Position numbers and translations under genes: made by a program
Assembly (NCBI GenBank): GCA_023630585.1
Contig: CM042540.1
Span: forward strand, 12,785,074-12,849,073
Direction of reading: 5' to 3'
Length of the DNA stretch: 64,000 bases
DNA from: Cranoglanis bouderius
Taxonomy: Eukaryota > Chordata > Actinopteri > Siluriformes > Cranoglanididae
The notes under the pieces: model-generated
Told to the model about the DNA's origin: nothing
What the model saw: the letters and a program-made list of their open reading frames with translations, nothing else
Database searches by the model: none
In this document: piece after piece, positions 34,521-46,130 of the stretch
Numbering within the stretch: position 1 is the first letter of the stretch
How the letters are laid out: each line of letters begins with the position of its first letter

Positions 34521-35464
34521 ACAATATTGTGAAGAAAAGATTAAATGAACTGGAGATAAAAGGAGATTTCCCTGCAGTTCTAAATTTTGCATTGAAGCCA
34601 ATATTACCGTTCTGAGTTAGCTATATGCCTGTGCTGTTGTACCACTAATGCAAAATCTGTGGGGGGGTTTCGCACACCTCAAGAGAAATGAGATCGAAAG
34701 GATACAGTTAGGGTTAGGGACTAGGTTAGAGTTCATACCTTTCATTTAAACAAAATCAAAATGAAACTGAACCACATTCCACCTTCTTTCATTAGAATCT
34801 GTATCATTTTTCATGAGATATACATGAGGTTGATTATTGCCCTGAAAACATGAAATTGTATTGTTTTCGATTTGACATTTTATGATCTGATTTCAATTTT
34901 AACTGATACAAAAAGGATCTTATACATGACACAAATTATTGTAAACTATGCCATCATCATATTCCCATTTTACATAACTTGGCAACAGAAGCTTGCAGAG
35001 ATTCAGCTCAGTTACTAAGAGTGTCAGTACTGGATCAGTGATATTAGTATATTTTCTATTAGTATTCAACTAGTTTATTATCATGCTAGCTAATATTTGA
35101 GAGATTAGGAATAAAGTCCATGGTTAAAGGAGCTCTAATTTACCACCAGTAACCAAAATCAGTGTGATATAAGGCAGGTGTTTTGTTTTGTTTTGTTTTT
35201 GTTGTTGTTTTTTGTGATTTTTTGAATACTTCTCTTCTTTATACGTAAGTATTTAAATTATTTATATAGATAGATGAGTAACTGTGCTTTTACGTGAGCA
35301 AAGATTTTGAGGATTTTTACCACCTCCGGTATTGTAAATAGAAAAAAAAAAAAGATCAGTGCATCTCTACTTGAACATCTAAGAAATACTAGCCTCCACT
35401 TTGAACTGTGGACTAGGCAAGACTCAGATAACCAAGTGTATGCATATTATGCACATCAGTTGGC

Positions 35465-35466
<2 letters not shown>
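34521..35466. other. Non-coding DNA
   Basis: A (GTTTT)n run lies near 35180-35201. Nothing else recognised. Confidence 0.3.

Positions 35467-35503
<37 letters not shown>
35467..35503. repeat. (TG)n microsatellite
   Basis: About 18 units. Confidence 0.95.
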
Positions 35504-35505
<2 letters not shown>

Positions 35506-36976
35506 GGGGTTGTAGATAGAGTGCTAAATTTATGGTGGCAAAGCCCAACTGACAGTCCCGATCTCATGCGTCGTCCCATCCACTTTGAATTTGACTGGTA
35601 TCTAATGAAGAAGAAATAGTTTTGTTCTTCTGTCCCCCAGATTTCTCTAGTCTAAACACTTCTGTCTCTCGGGCTGATCTTGTTTACCTTGTGCACGCAG
35701 TAACCTCATTCTGAGTGCCATTCAATGGACTTAAAGGGCCAGAGAGGTACAGTGATACATTGCACACATAAATGCCAATGACTCGCCCTGCATATTAAGA
35801 CCCAAAAGCTGCACTCGCAATGTATTCTCATTATTTTGTTTTAGGCTCTCCAAGAGCAGATGAAAACTAAGCCACTGGTGCCAGGGAGAGCTTGTTACTG
35901 TACAAAAGCCCAGTGGTCAAAAAGATAGGCCATTGGTATGATTAATGTAGAGTAACAGCCTTACACAGAGGCTAATCGAAGGTTATAGAGTGAAATTAAT
36001 GTTGGCCTAACTGAGCCATATATTGTAATAAGAGCTTTTTTTTTTTAAACTCAGGGTACATTTGAATATCTTGGCTATCATTGTATATCTTAATTACATC
36101 AATTCTTGACAAACTAAAGACAGGAAATTAGCATTTCTTTCTTTTCTGACCACAACTGACACTTTTTTCAAGGTTGACTCTAAGGATTATTCTAAAAAGT
36201 CATTTCTGACAAATCCAGCGGCATGTGTCTATCATGTCAGTGCTTACTAATGTGATGATTTCATGTGAATGTCTAGCGTGGGATGGAGACAGCAAAGCAG
36301 GGAGAAGGAACGGAGCAGAAAAGGGTGGAAAACTCGTTTTACATTTTCTGCATGTACCTCACAGCAGACAGCTGACCTTCAGCACAGCCACGCTTGGATG
36401 GATAACAACACTCAAATTACGTCCATTCGAGAGGAGTACATGAAACGGCCACAGCACTTTAAAGTTGTTCAATTACATTATCCTTTTAATTTCTGTCTTA
36501 CATGCAATCAAATGCACTTCTCAGTCACTCAGCCAATCTTTCTCTCTCTCACACACATATATAGTCAGGAAAGAAAATTAGTAGTAGTGAATATGCTTGG
36601 CATACACACAAGGAGGATGAAGGTAAAAGAACAAGGCATATAAACAAGGAAAGAATTTGAGTGGAGCACAGATCAGTGTGTCAGAAAGCAGAGACCTCAA
36701 TTTGAAAAACGTAGCTGAATCAGTCTCTCAGAAATATGTCAGTTTCCTGTCTTCTGTAAGTAGATATTTACATAATAGCAAAATCTTCAATATTGTCTTA
36801 TTTTACTGTTTGATTACTGTATGATAGATTAACTGAAAAAGGCTCACTCCTTCCTCTGTCCCGCTCTCTCTCCCTCCTCCAACTGCTTATTTTATTTTCA
36901 GGGGTTTTGAATCCCCAAGCCTTTCAAGAGGAGCGGCTGTGTGGACAGCACCCAGACATTACTATTCACTGCAGCT
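35504..36976. other. Non-coding DNA, nothing recognised
   Basis: About 1.5 kb with no repeat family recognised. The 124-codon ORF at 36269-36643 has no domain. Confidence 0.3.
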
Positions 36977-37072
36977 TTGTGTGTGTGTGTGTGTGTGTGT
37001 ATGTGTGTGTGTGTGTGTGTGTCTGAGAGTAAGAGGGAGAGTGCACAAGTGTGTGTGTGTGTGTGTGTGTGT
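36977..37072. repeat. Two (TG)n microsatellites with a 28-bp spacer
   Basis: Tracts at about 36977-37022 and 37050-37072. Confidence 0.95.
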
Positions 37073-37439
37073 GGTGGGGGAGTGGGTGAGGTTGAGATGG
37101 GGGGTGTGTATTTTCAGGGGATTTACTATAATTATATGACAAAATGCTGGCAAATCTCACCGGGTGCAGAACACAGGCACAGGGGTCAGGGGATGGAGCA
37201 CTTTTGGCGGGGTAATTTGTAAATGTCATTCAGGTGGGCTTCTCTGTCAAAGCTCGGCTTCCACGGCAGGCTTTTTCATGCAGATTATTCTAACCAGGCA
37301 ACCTGCTCGGCTTTCCTGGACCAATTCAGCTGGCCTGCTCTTCACTTTGATCCTTCAATGTTTGCACTTTTGCATGCAGCATAATATTAAACATACTGAA
37401 TATGTGCTGCATTTTTTACATTTATAGATGGGAAAATTC
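37073..37439. other. Single-copy non-coding DNA
   Basis: Balanced composition between 37140 and 37340, possibly conserved; nothing recognised. Confidence 0.25.
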
Positions 37440-37670
37440 ATCTATCTAGACTTTATGCTAAAGGTATAAATCAATGCCACAATCTGTATCTGTATCTGTT
37501 TAGTGCTCCAAATATCTGGATCTCTCTCTATTCCAATTTTAACCTAAAGTGGAACGTGCTTTTTTAATGCTCCCAGAAACTCTGGAAAAGTGCTAGAGGT
37601 AGAAATGACAACTCTGTCAGCATGGTCTGTGAATTCTGGCTCTAACTGTTCCTTATTGGTCTCAACTAGC
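37440..37670 (+). repeat. Diverged interspersed repeat, copy 2
   Basis: Direct-orientation partner of 33019-33260: ATCTGTATCTGTATCTGT, TGCTCCAAATATCTGGAT, GCTAGAGGTAGAAATGAC and GTCAGCATGGTCTGTGAATT. Sequence to the right (AGCAATGTGCACATTTTTT) may start a second element. Confidence 0.6.
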
Positions 37671-38599
37671 AATGTGCACATTTTTTAAAAATCCAGTTTT
37701 CGCAGATACTATTTTTGTTTGTACCTGCCTACAATATATTGTAACGAATTTAGTTTCCTCCCGAACTCCAAAAAGCTTCAGCATGGCTTTTATCATTTTA
37801 GCAACAACAACAACAACAAAAAAAAACTTTACAGAGATTGGTTCTGTATGGCATATATGTTTTTTTTACTGTTTATTTCTTTGGAATCTCAGTAATGCTG
37901 AATAAGATAAATATATTCAGGGAAAGTAAGACATCTCCTGGAGTGCCTGACATCTATGTCCACTGAAGACAGGTTAGTTGGTAGAAATGTAATTAGATGT
38001 GGTTCAAATGACCCAAACCTGGTTTGATTCTGTTACTTTGGACTAAGCAATCACTGCAGCACACAGTCCATGCCCGAATCAATGTGCTATTACTATTATC
38101 TTTTTAAAGAGCAGGCTCATTCTCTCTCAAGTGGGCCATCAGTGTTACCTTCAACCCATCCATTTAGATGCCTTGTAAAAGATTCCATGTTTTCCATTTG
38201 GCATTTATTTAAGGGCCACTGCAGACTCTTTGCTAAATCGTCCCATTTTCACTCTAATTCCAGGACAGATTAATAGATTTGCCATGACTAAAAAAAAACC
38301 TTGAATGCATCGTTATGGAGATTTTAGGAAATCTTTCTTCAGATTTCAATAAAAAAAAGACTGCATCGGAAGTGATGTTTGTGAAGTTCATTAAAAAACA
38401 ATGGCCCTCTTAATACACTGACTGATCTTGCACAACCCTGCAGAAATTTTGAGTAAACTTCTTACTTGAAGATCTTCAGTCTTTAACAACCTCCCATTCT
38501 TTGACCTGGTTAACTTCCAATTACCATTCCCACTGGTAATGTGTAAAATTCATTTTCAACTAGAAGTTATAGAAGAATAATAACACCAATTATACACAT
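37671..38599. other. Non-coding DNA
   Basis: Nothing firmly recognised; (CAA)n run at 37803-37819. Confidence 0.3.
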
Positions 38600-39260
38600 C
38601 TGGTCAATTTGTGACTTTTCCCCTCAATATAGTACTCAACCCTTCTCTGGCTTCCTTCTTCAGACAGAAATCTAATGCCCTCCTATTCCACAGTGCTCTC
38701 ATCTTTACCTCCAGTGACCAATTTTTCAGTCTCCCAACACTGCTGCAGCCACCCTCATCCAGACTCTCGCCATCTCTAGACTCATTTTTTGCCATCTTGT
38801 CTCGCAATCATCCCAATCTTCATCTTCCAGTCCCCAGCTGTCACATGCTCTCCAATCTGACAGAACAATATCACATAGAGAAATCCAACTCTCCAACAAA
38901 CCAGGCAAACTTCCAGTGTTACAGGAAGAAAAGCCATTTTCCATTATTTCAAGCTTCTAACCCATGCAAAATATTCTCCACCTTTCTTATTTAATCCCCC
39001 TCCTTAACACCCCGCCCCGGCTAGTTCCAAAAACACTGAAAACTATTTCAGTTCAAGACCCTGGAATGGCTGGTCTTGTCACAAGTATCATCTCAGCTCC
39101 AGGAGATCAATCTTTTGCCCACAAAACAGTCTGGTTTCAATGCTAGTGAATCACCAAGTGATATATGGTTTATGGTATCTTGTTTTCAAAACTGCATAAC
39201 TTTATAACTGGTGTTTCACAGGGATCGGTTCTAAGTACACTCCAATTTCTATGTTTGTTT
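38600..39260 (+). pseudogene. LINE (L2-type) reverse transcriptase relic
   Basis: Three out-of-frame blocks follow the order of an L2-clade ORF2. 38611-38800 encodes FFRQKSNALLFHSALIFTSS then SDQFFSLPTLL, matching the linker before the reverse transcriptase. 39055-39138 encodes KTLEWLVLSQVSS and LPTKQSGF, equivalent to the family's SKTLERVVF...QSGF motif. 39210-39233 encodes GVSQGSVL, the GVPQGSVLGP block that precedes the polymerase active site. The segment between the last two is mostly deleted and the YADD region is not seen. The live protein would nick the target and copy its RNA. This copy is dead. Confidence 0.72.
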
Positions 39261-39741
39261 TTTTTTCTTGAATACTAACATTGCAGATTATTTGCCTTTA
39301 TTCACTGGTAATCAAAAACCAAATGATGTCTGTAATCCAAATTGCAAATTTAGGGTGTCTTCCTAAAAAGTATTTTCTGTGAAACTGTGAATAAATGAAC
39401 CAAAGCAATCCGTATACTGCATACTTACAATATACAACTTCACTTCTACACAACCTCTCTCAAAGATGGCTATCAACTATCCCACAGAGGGAACTGACTA
39501 CCTCTGTGACATTTCATCACCTGAGGGTAAAGCTTGAAAAAGATGGAGCTGATGTACATGAAACATTCAAGAAAATATTAGCTAAAATATCAAGACATCC
39601 TCATTGTTCAACTCTTACATGTTGCTAGGAACACTGAAGTCCTTTCTTGGTAATCTTAAAATACACCTCAAGGCTGTTCATCAGGCAAGAACATCTTATG
39701 CACTTACTAATATGTTCACTTACTAGGTCTTCACTGATATA
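39261..39741. other. Non-coding DNA
   Basis: May include further decayed LINE sequence; I could not match it. Confidence 0.3.
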
Positions 39742-40266
39742 TGGCTGGGTCCAATAGTCTGAGACCTCACTGAAAATCTGGGATTTCATTTAAAATTAGA
39801 AATAAACAGAAGGTTTAAAATTTAAATATTTAAAATAAAGAAAGTAAATGTTCAATATCTTGGATATTTAATATTCAAGATTATGCACTATTTCTAGGTC
39901 CCTATTTAAATATAAGCAAATTTATATTGACCATGATATTGACCATGTTAACTGCTTTGAACAGAAGGTCAGACTTTCCTCATGCCTAATCTCTTCTACT
40001 GAAGCATGTGTTCACATGACACACCATTGGATTTGATCTAAAAATGGACCTTAAGGTTTCGCACAACTTGTGGAGTCCATGCCAGCTCGAGTGCACACTG
40101 TCCTTGAGGTACCAAATACTAAGACACTCTGAAATTCATGTAAATATTTTAAAGATTCTACTTTTCACTCATGTTGTTGTCAGTAATATAATTTGTTGTA
40201 TTAAATTAGAAAAGAATGCAAAATAAAACATTTTCACTAGTCCTCTCAGACATTTGGACATCACTG
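39742..40266 (+). mobile_element. Tc1-type deletion derivative, about 525 bp
   Basis: The right end is the complement of CAGTGATGTCCAAATGTCTG and is followed by TA at 40267-40268. The left end (GGGTCCAATAGTCTGAGACC then TCACTGAAAATCTGG) is its eroded partner. Near the right end a piece of transposase coding sequence survives, so this derives from an autonomous Tc1-like element by internal deletion. Confidence 0.7.
40061..40123 (+). pseudogene. Tc1-like transposase C-terminal remnant
   Basis: The frame starting at 40061 reads AQLVESMPARVHTVLEVPNT, the usual C-terminal helix of Tc1 transposases (LVESMPARVHAVI) that follows the catalytic Glu. All catalytic residues lie in the deleted part. Confidence 0.7.
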
Positions 40267-40268
40267 TA

Positions 40269-40799
40269 TATGTAGTATACATGAGCAAACCTTGCTTATT
40301 CTACATCGTGTTGTGTGTTTCCATAGTCTTCACTTTCATAAGATTCATAGCTCTGAAATAGGACGTATTTTATGATACCTGCTATAATAGTGATACTGGA
40401 GTTAGATTTATGCCTATTCTATGCAAGTTCACCATGTTGCATATCCCCATTTCTTTTTAAATGGATTCATAATGCCAAGATAACTGGGATGTCCACTGTG
40501 TGGGTGCGTGTTGAATTGACCACGCTCTTAGGCTACAAGCTGGGATTCAAATTATCCTCATAAAAGAGTCCAATCAAAGCCTTTGCAGAGTTCCTACCTT
40601 GTTGCATCAAAATGCTGCAATGCATACTTATTAATCCCAAATATCCAGTTTGATTTGAGCTGTACAGTCAAGAAAACTGAAAAGGAGAGCTGTTCACAAA
40701 CAAGAGACATTACATTAAGTCTTAGATCAAGGCTTCTCTGTTTAATTAAGACATAATTAATTAACTCTGGTTGAATAAGCCAGAAATAATAGAACAAGG
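40269..40799. other. Non-coding DNA
   Basis: Nothing recognised. Confidence 0.3.
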
Positions 40800-41270
40800 T
40801 TTTACATTGAACTTCGATGCACTAGGTGAGTTTGGACATCAATATGAAAACATTCTTTGCTTTTGTTTGCTAAGTGAGCAGGCAGTTCACAGGGTCTGAG
40901 CCTAGTGATGTCCTTCACATGCTACAGTTCTTCCTGCAGCCCAATACTATAAGAACTTAATGCCATCAGGAACCAAGCCATTTGAATGTTTTTTTTTTAT
41001 TTTTTTATTCATAGCGTGAAAAGTGGTGCAGAAAAAAAAAACCAGGATTAATTTAGGTGGCAGTAAACACACAGCTGAGATCAGGGCATGAGGCCGTCTG
41101 TGCCGAGATGCCAGGATTGCACCGTGCATTTGTTCATGTATACTGGACTCCTACCGAGTGGCTCGGCTGTGGGTTAAGGTCGGCGGTGAAATTTAAGAAG
41201 CATTTAACAACATACATTTGTAACGTAATATGGAAATGAAATCTCCGAGCTGCTCATTCCTCCCTTTTAT
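40800..41270. other. Candidate conserved non-coding island
   Basis: Complex, moderately GC-rich sequence interrupted only by T and A runs at 40990-41040. It includes TTAATTTAGGTGGCAG and several CpGs. No convincing ORF. Function is inference. Confidence 0.25.
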
Positions 41271-42275
41271 CCATTTCCAGTGGTAAATGTATCCATTCTG
41301 TATCTACTCTAAACATATCATGCAAGAGGAAAAGACATACAGTACACACTGAGTATTTTGGTCAAAGTCTATAAACATATTGAGAGCATCATAAATGTTA
41401 TGGTGGTTTTATTTTTCGGCCCAGCACAGTGCCTTAGCAGGGTGTGAATGGATATTGTAGTTAATGGACCAGCACTCCAAGGCACAGCTCTATTTGATTC
41501 ATGCTGACCATGGTGCACTTTCACCAAGAGTGGACATTGGGCTTTGAACAACAGTCTGCAGTTGATACATCATCTGTCTGCATGTTCCTTAATGGTGATG
41601 ACAGTGTTTGCACTTTCATTCACTCGGGAAAAAGTCTCCGTGTCATCAGCTATATGACTTCTCATTATGGACATGCTTGAGCAGTCCACAGCTTGCTTGC
41701 AGACAGGTATTTTTTTATGTGGATGATATCCACGAGATAATATCCACAAGCACAACTACTGGGGGTAAATCAAATATGTGATAGAGGGAGGCTAAAAAGC
41801 AACAACGGCAAAATTACATTTCCCATTTCAAGATAATTTCCCTTGTTTTTGTAACTCTGTCTCCAACAGGAACTGCCTTTATGCTCTTTATGCTTTCAAC
41901 CATTCTCAACTGATTTAGCCTCAAGCACACAAGTTTCAAGACAAGAAGCTCATCACAAATAATTCTCAAATGGTCAGACTGCAGCAATCTCAGAGATAAA
42001 ACACACTGCATTTCCACAATCCAGACAGCATGAGAGGTCATGTTTAAATGAGTGTGAGCACCACAGCAGCTCACTATGATTGTTTATTAATGCTAGCAGG
42101 GTCACATTTTAGGTCTGCAAACTTTTTTTTTTCGGTAACAATTTGCCTAAGTTGTTCACAGTGCTACCAGATACCTGCAAAAGCCTTACATAAGCCCTTT
42201 TTACAACTGACATAAATCTATATAAACATTTATAAAGGCTTTTCCAACAAGTGGTTGTTGTAAAAATTGTTTTTT
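41271..42275. other. Non-coding DNA
   Basis: Nothing recognised. Confidence 0.3.
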
Positions 42276-42662
42276 TAGTCCTTACAGGATTTCACGGAGT
42301 GTTTTCGTGATTGTTCTGGCCAAAAATGCTTGATTTTGCTGCAATTATTTTCAAAATGTGCAATGCAACTTGCTGAGATTTTTTTGTGCTTTTTTGCAGA
42401 CAACTACTTGAATTGGCAAAATTGCAACTGCACAAAACTGTTTTGCATGGTTTTTCGCTGTGATGGTTGTAGGTAAACGAGACCTTTTAGCTGTACTCAT
42501 GAATCGAAGAGGGCTTGGGCTGAATGTGCGTTGTGATGACATCAAATGACGCGTCATGGCCCAAATCTGTAGGAAATCGTTTTGAAAAATTGTAAGCTGC
42601 GAGTTTGCTTGATTTTGCGTTAATTTCTGCGATCGCAAAATCGCGAAATCCTGGAGGGACTG
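42276..42662. mobile_element. CAGTCC-type MITE, copy 2 of 3
   Basis: 387 bp from TAGTCCTTACAGGATTTCAC to the complement of CAGTCCCTCCAGGATTTCGC. Its right end keeps TCTGCGATCGCAAAATCGCG, a nearly self-complementary segment. The flanks (TTTTTT on the left, ACTGTT on the right) do not match, so the target duplication is lost. Confidence 0.8.
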
Positions 42663-42956
42663 ACTGTTGGCAATTTTGATGAAGGTAACATAACATCTCA
42701 GTCAAGTGACAAAGATGTTTGTTAACATTAGGTTTTGTCATGGCACTTTTTTGGATGACATACTTTAACTGACTTTCTCATGACACACAGTTATGTATAT
42801 ATTTTTTTTAACCCTTAAGCATTTTTCTGTATTTTAGTGCTATGGCAGAGTTATGTACATATTTCTCTGACCCAGAGTTCAATTTCATGTTTGCGTGAAT
42901 CTGACACACTAGAAGTAAAGCTACAGCAACGAAGTCACATTGTAACATGATTCGGA
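42663..42956. other. Non-coding DNA
   Basis: Nothing recognised. Confidence 0.3.
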
Positions 42957-43752
42957 CAGTTGAGGACATAAGTTTACATACGCCTTGCAGAATCTGCAAA
43001 ATGTTAATAATTTAAAAACAAAAAATGCATTTTGTTTTTTATTTAGTACTGCCCTGAATAATTATCCTGACTAATCAAAATTTTACATCCCCCTGGCTCT
43101 CATGTGGTTTAGTGTGTTGTTTTATGTAGCACCATTGTCCTGGAGGAACGTTGTTTCGCTTCATAGTGTACTGTACTAGCTGTATATGGTTGAAATGACA
43201 ATAAAGCTACTTGAACTTGAACTTAAGGTATTGTGTTGCCTTCTTGAGCATCAGTGAATGTTTGCACCTTTTGTAATAGTTGTGTACAAGTTCCTCAATC
43301 ATCCTAAGTGTGAAAAGATGGATCTCAACATCATATAGTCACTGTTGGAACTGGGTCAAATATGCAGATGATGCTGGAAAAGTAAAGACTGTGCAGGACC
43401 TGGAGGATTTTTCTGAAGAACAGTGGGCAGTTTAACTGCTCAGGACAAACAAGGGACTCATGAACAACTATCACAAAACATAAAAACAGTCGTTGATCAT
43501 CCAGGTAACAACACACAGTATTAAGAATCAAGTGTCTGTAAACTTTTGAACTGGTTCATTTGTGTAAATTCAGTTATCATTGTGTCTTGTGGACTATATG
43601 TAAACATCTGTTATGTGAAATAGCTCATTCAGGGCAGGACGAAATAAAAAACAAAATGCAATTTTAATGATTCCCCTTATTATTTTTTTTTATTATTATT
43701 ATTATTAACATTTTGCAGATTCTGCAAGGAATATGTAAACTTATGACCTACC
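42957..43752 (-). mobile_element. Tc1-type nonautonomous element, copy B, with both ends
   Basis: The left end CAGTTGAGGACATAAGTTTA and CCTTGCAGAATCTGCAAAAT is mirrored by CATTTTGCAGATTCTGCAAG and TATGTAAACTTATGACC on the right, an inverted repeat of about 100 bp or more. It is the opposite-orientation relative of 19475-20215. A LINE tail interrupts it at about 43120-43226. The TA flanks have eroded. There is no transposase. Confidence 0.8.
43120..43226 (+). mobile_element. Non-LTR 3' tail inserted in Tc1-type element B
   Basis: CCTGGAGGAACGTTGTTTCG, TGTATATGGTTGAAATGACA then AATAAAGCTACTTGAACTTGAACTT is a fish LINE-type 3' end with a TTGAAC repeat tail. GTGTGTTGTT on its left and TTGTGTTGCC on its right hint at a duplicated target. 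Confidence 0.6.
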
Positions 43753-43959
43753 AGAAACAAAGCGTTGACTCATTTTCTTATATAAGGATTTTTTTTAAGG
43801 AAAAGGAAAAAACAAACATGGACCAAAAAAAACCACAGGAAAAACAAATATAATCTGTGCAGCATGCAAGACAGGTAGGTGTAAAACTGGCAGCAATCTC
43901 AGCTGCTAGTTTTAGTAAATATGTCTAAAAGCAATCAAACAATGTCCGGGCCAATCTCA
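43753..43959. other. Non-coding DNA
   Basis: A-rich; nothing recognised. Confidence 0.3.
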
Positions 43960-44520
43960 TCCTCATCATGATAAGAGGCAGCAGTCAGGTTGACTGGACG
44001 AGCGGGCAGCTCTCTAATCAGAGGCTGGACCGCCGTAATTGCCTGTTACAATCTATCTCTGCCGCTACCGGCCCCTGCCTTTCAACGGTATTAGAAAACA
44101 GCCCAGTTCATTTCAATACACCATGCAGCATCAAACGAAATTGGCAGGGTAAATAGGAACTGCTGTTTATTTCCTACTTCCTCCTGTCGTATTGGGGCTA
44201 AACATGGAGTAAAAGAGAGCGCTATTAGCCAGCAGAATCCACACAAACCACAGAAATTACTGTCAGCAGGTAACCTTCCGCAAGCTGCAAACAACGGAGG
44301 ACATCCGAATTAAAGGACAAATAAATCACAATGTCTTTAACTGCGCCAAGAGGGCAAGAGTCTCGTCTCCTTTATTTAAGCTCACGTCTGCGTGTTTGAA
44401 AGGAGAAAAGCAGAGATTATAGAGAGGCCTGAAATCCGTAGAGAGATTCAAGCATCGCACGGAGTGCAAGGAAAAGAGAACGGCTAGAATTTTCGATCAT
44501 TATTGAGAGCCATTCTGTAG
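43960..44520. other. Candidate conserved non-coding island
   Basis: About 550 bp of complex, repeat-free sequence with CpGs and homeodomain-type cores (GCCGTAATTGCCTGTTACAA, CGAATTAAAGGACAAATAAA). The composition shift on both sides is abrupt. ORFs of about 65 codons on both strands have no domain. An ancient enhancer is my best guess, unproven. Confidence 0.35.
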
Positions 44521-45067
44521 AATTCACCTCAAACTGGTGTTAACCTCACTCTTGAAAATAACATGCCAGAAATATTCAATGGTGTCCTGGGTATATAAGC
44601 ATGAATGGTGTCTGAGTAAACAAACACTGGCCGGTTTCTGTGTGCTGTTCTCAGAACAAATACTTCTTAATGTTAGCTGTTTAGATAGAAATGACTATTT
44701 GCTTGTTTTCCTGTGCTTTGTCAGTGAACACTCCGCTTTCAACTTGAATCAAAATTATTTTTGCCAAGAGGAAAATGTAGATGAAACAATAGCCGTTATG
44801 TGATTAGCAAATATAATTCCGTTTGTGGCTGGAAGCCAAATGCAATGGAAAGGGCAATATAATTATTGTTTTTAAAAAAAAATAAGAATTTTTTTTTTTT
44901 TTTTTAAACGTTTAGTACAAACATCAATGTGTAATTGGTATTGAAAGTAAAGTCAATTTCAAACTATACACCACAAACAAATCCTAAAACTAATTTATAA
45001 TAAACACTTATAAAATCTGTACAATTCATAATGTCATACACTGTCATATCATACACTGGAATGACTG
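44521..45067. other. Non-coding DNA
   Basis: Poly-T at 44889-44905. The 88-codon ORF at 44537-44803 has no domain I know. Confidence 0.3.
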
Positions 45068-45220
45068 CACTCTAAAATTCAAAATAAATAAATAAATAAA
45101 ATAACCCAATTTGGGTCAATATGGAAACCCAGCACTGCGGGTTAGGATGTTGACCAGCATGTCAGCGTGCTTCTTTTTTATTTTTTTTACCCAACTGGTG
45201 GGTAGAAATAACTACCGTGC
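45068..45220 (+). repeat. Fish interspersed repeat fragment (AACCCA-rich)
   Basis: CACTCTAAAATTCAAAATAA, an (AAAT)n stretch at 45083-45101, then AACCCAATTTGGGTCAATAT, AAACCCAGCACTGCGGGTTA and CCCAACTGGTGGGTAGAAAT. The alternating AACCCA/TGGGTT phrases are typical of a fish repeat whose other end may be 45985-46135 (ACCCAACTACTTGGCACCCA, CAGAACCCAGTTTAAAAAA). Confidence 0.4.
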
Positions 45221-46130
45221 TTGACTATAGACATCCAAGTTGTCATGGTTATAGTGTGCACGTCATGTGAGCAGCTTTTTTTTGTTTTGTTTTCAGGCAG
45301 CGCTTTTTCTATACAAAAACACCTAGTGTGAAAGCAGCCTTACTCAACTAAAACACGATAACTCAAGATTATATCCATGTACTTTTTGAAATCATGAGTG
45401 ACTAATATCAAACGCAGGGTTAATTAACGTGACTCCAGTACTAGCTGATAATCAGAGAAATGTTACAGTGAAAATGTGAGGTAATTTTTAAGTAACATTA
45501 ATAGTTCAGGTAACTAAGTTCATTGTAAAAATAATTATATAATCATTTTAATCTAATCATTCAAATTTGATATCTTTTTCTCTTATTTAACTGAAGTGGA
45601 CAACTTCAGCCATATCTTCCTGTCAAATAATGTTAGCTTGCATAGTTTTTGTCAGCAGTCTAACACTGGCTATGAAGTCAAACTACAGAAATATAATTTT
45701 TTTTGGGCTCCTGTGTAGCACAACAAATAAGCAGTGGGTGGAGAATCAAGGTAGAAAAATTGGCTGTGATTTCTGGGGGGCAACACTAGCCAATCGTGGA
45801 CATCTGTGAGATCATGTATGCGGAAGAGGGTAGATAGCACTTTCCTCCAAGTATGTTACACTGCATTGTGACACAGTTTCGCTTCTTTTTCTGGTTAGTC
45901 TTGACAGGCGCAGTGGAAAATTCCAGAAAATGAATCTTGACGCAGCGTTCCTGTTTCCTTTCATGTCTGCATCTCCAAACCCAGCGTGATGATTTACCCA
46001 ACTACTTGGCACCCAACTACCTGATCAAACAAGCGACTGAGTTGATAAATCCAGCAACTGAGTTGTATACTAAACAACTATAATTACTTAATTATTGTGT
46101 CTGGATCCAGCAAATTCAGAACCCAGTTTA
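45221..46130. other. Non-coding DNA, possibly interior of the same repeat
   Basis: No coding potential. Whether it is repeat interior or a single-copy segment is undecided. Confidence 0.25.

Noticed and set aside
34706..34735. Telomere-like AGGGTTAGGG
   Set aside because: Only about two imperfect units; too short for an interstitial telomeric repeat.
19691..43531. Two nearly identical 66-codon ORFs (19691-19891 plus strand, 43331-43531 minus strand)
   Set aside because: They are the same stretch of two copies of a nonautonomous transposon; identity follows from shared DNA, and no protein family is recognised.
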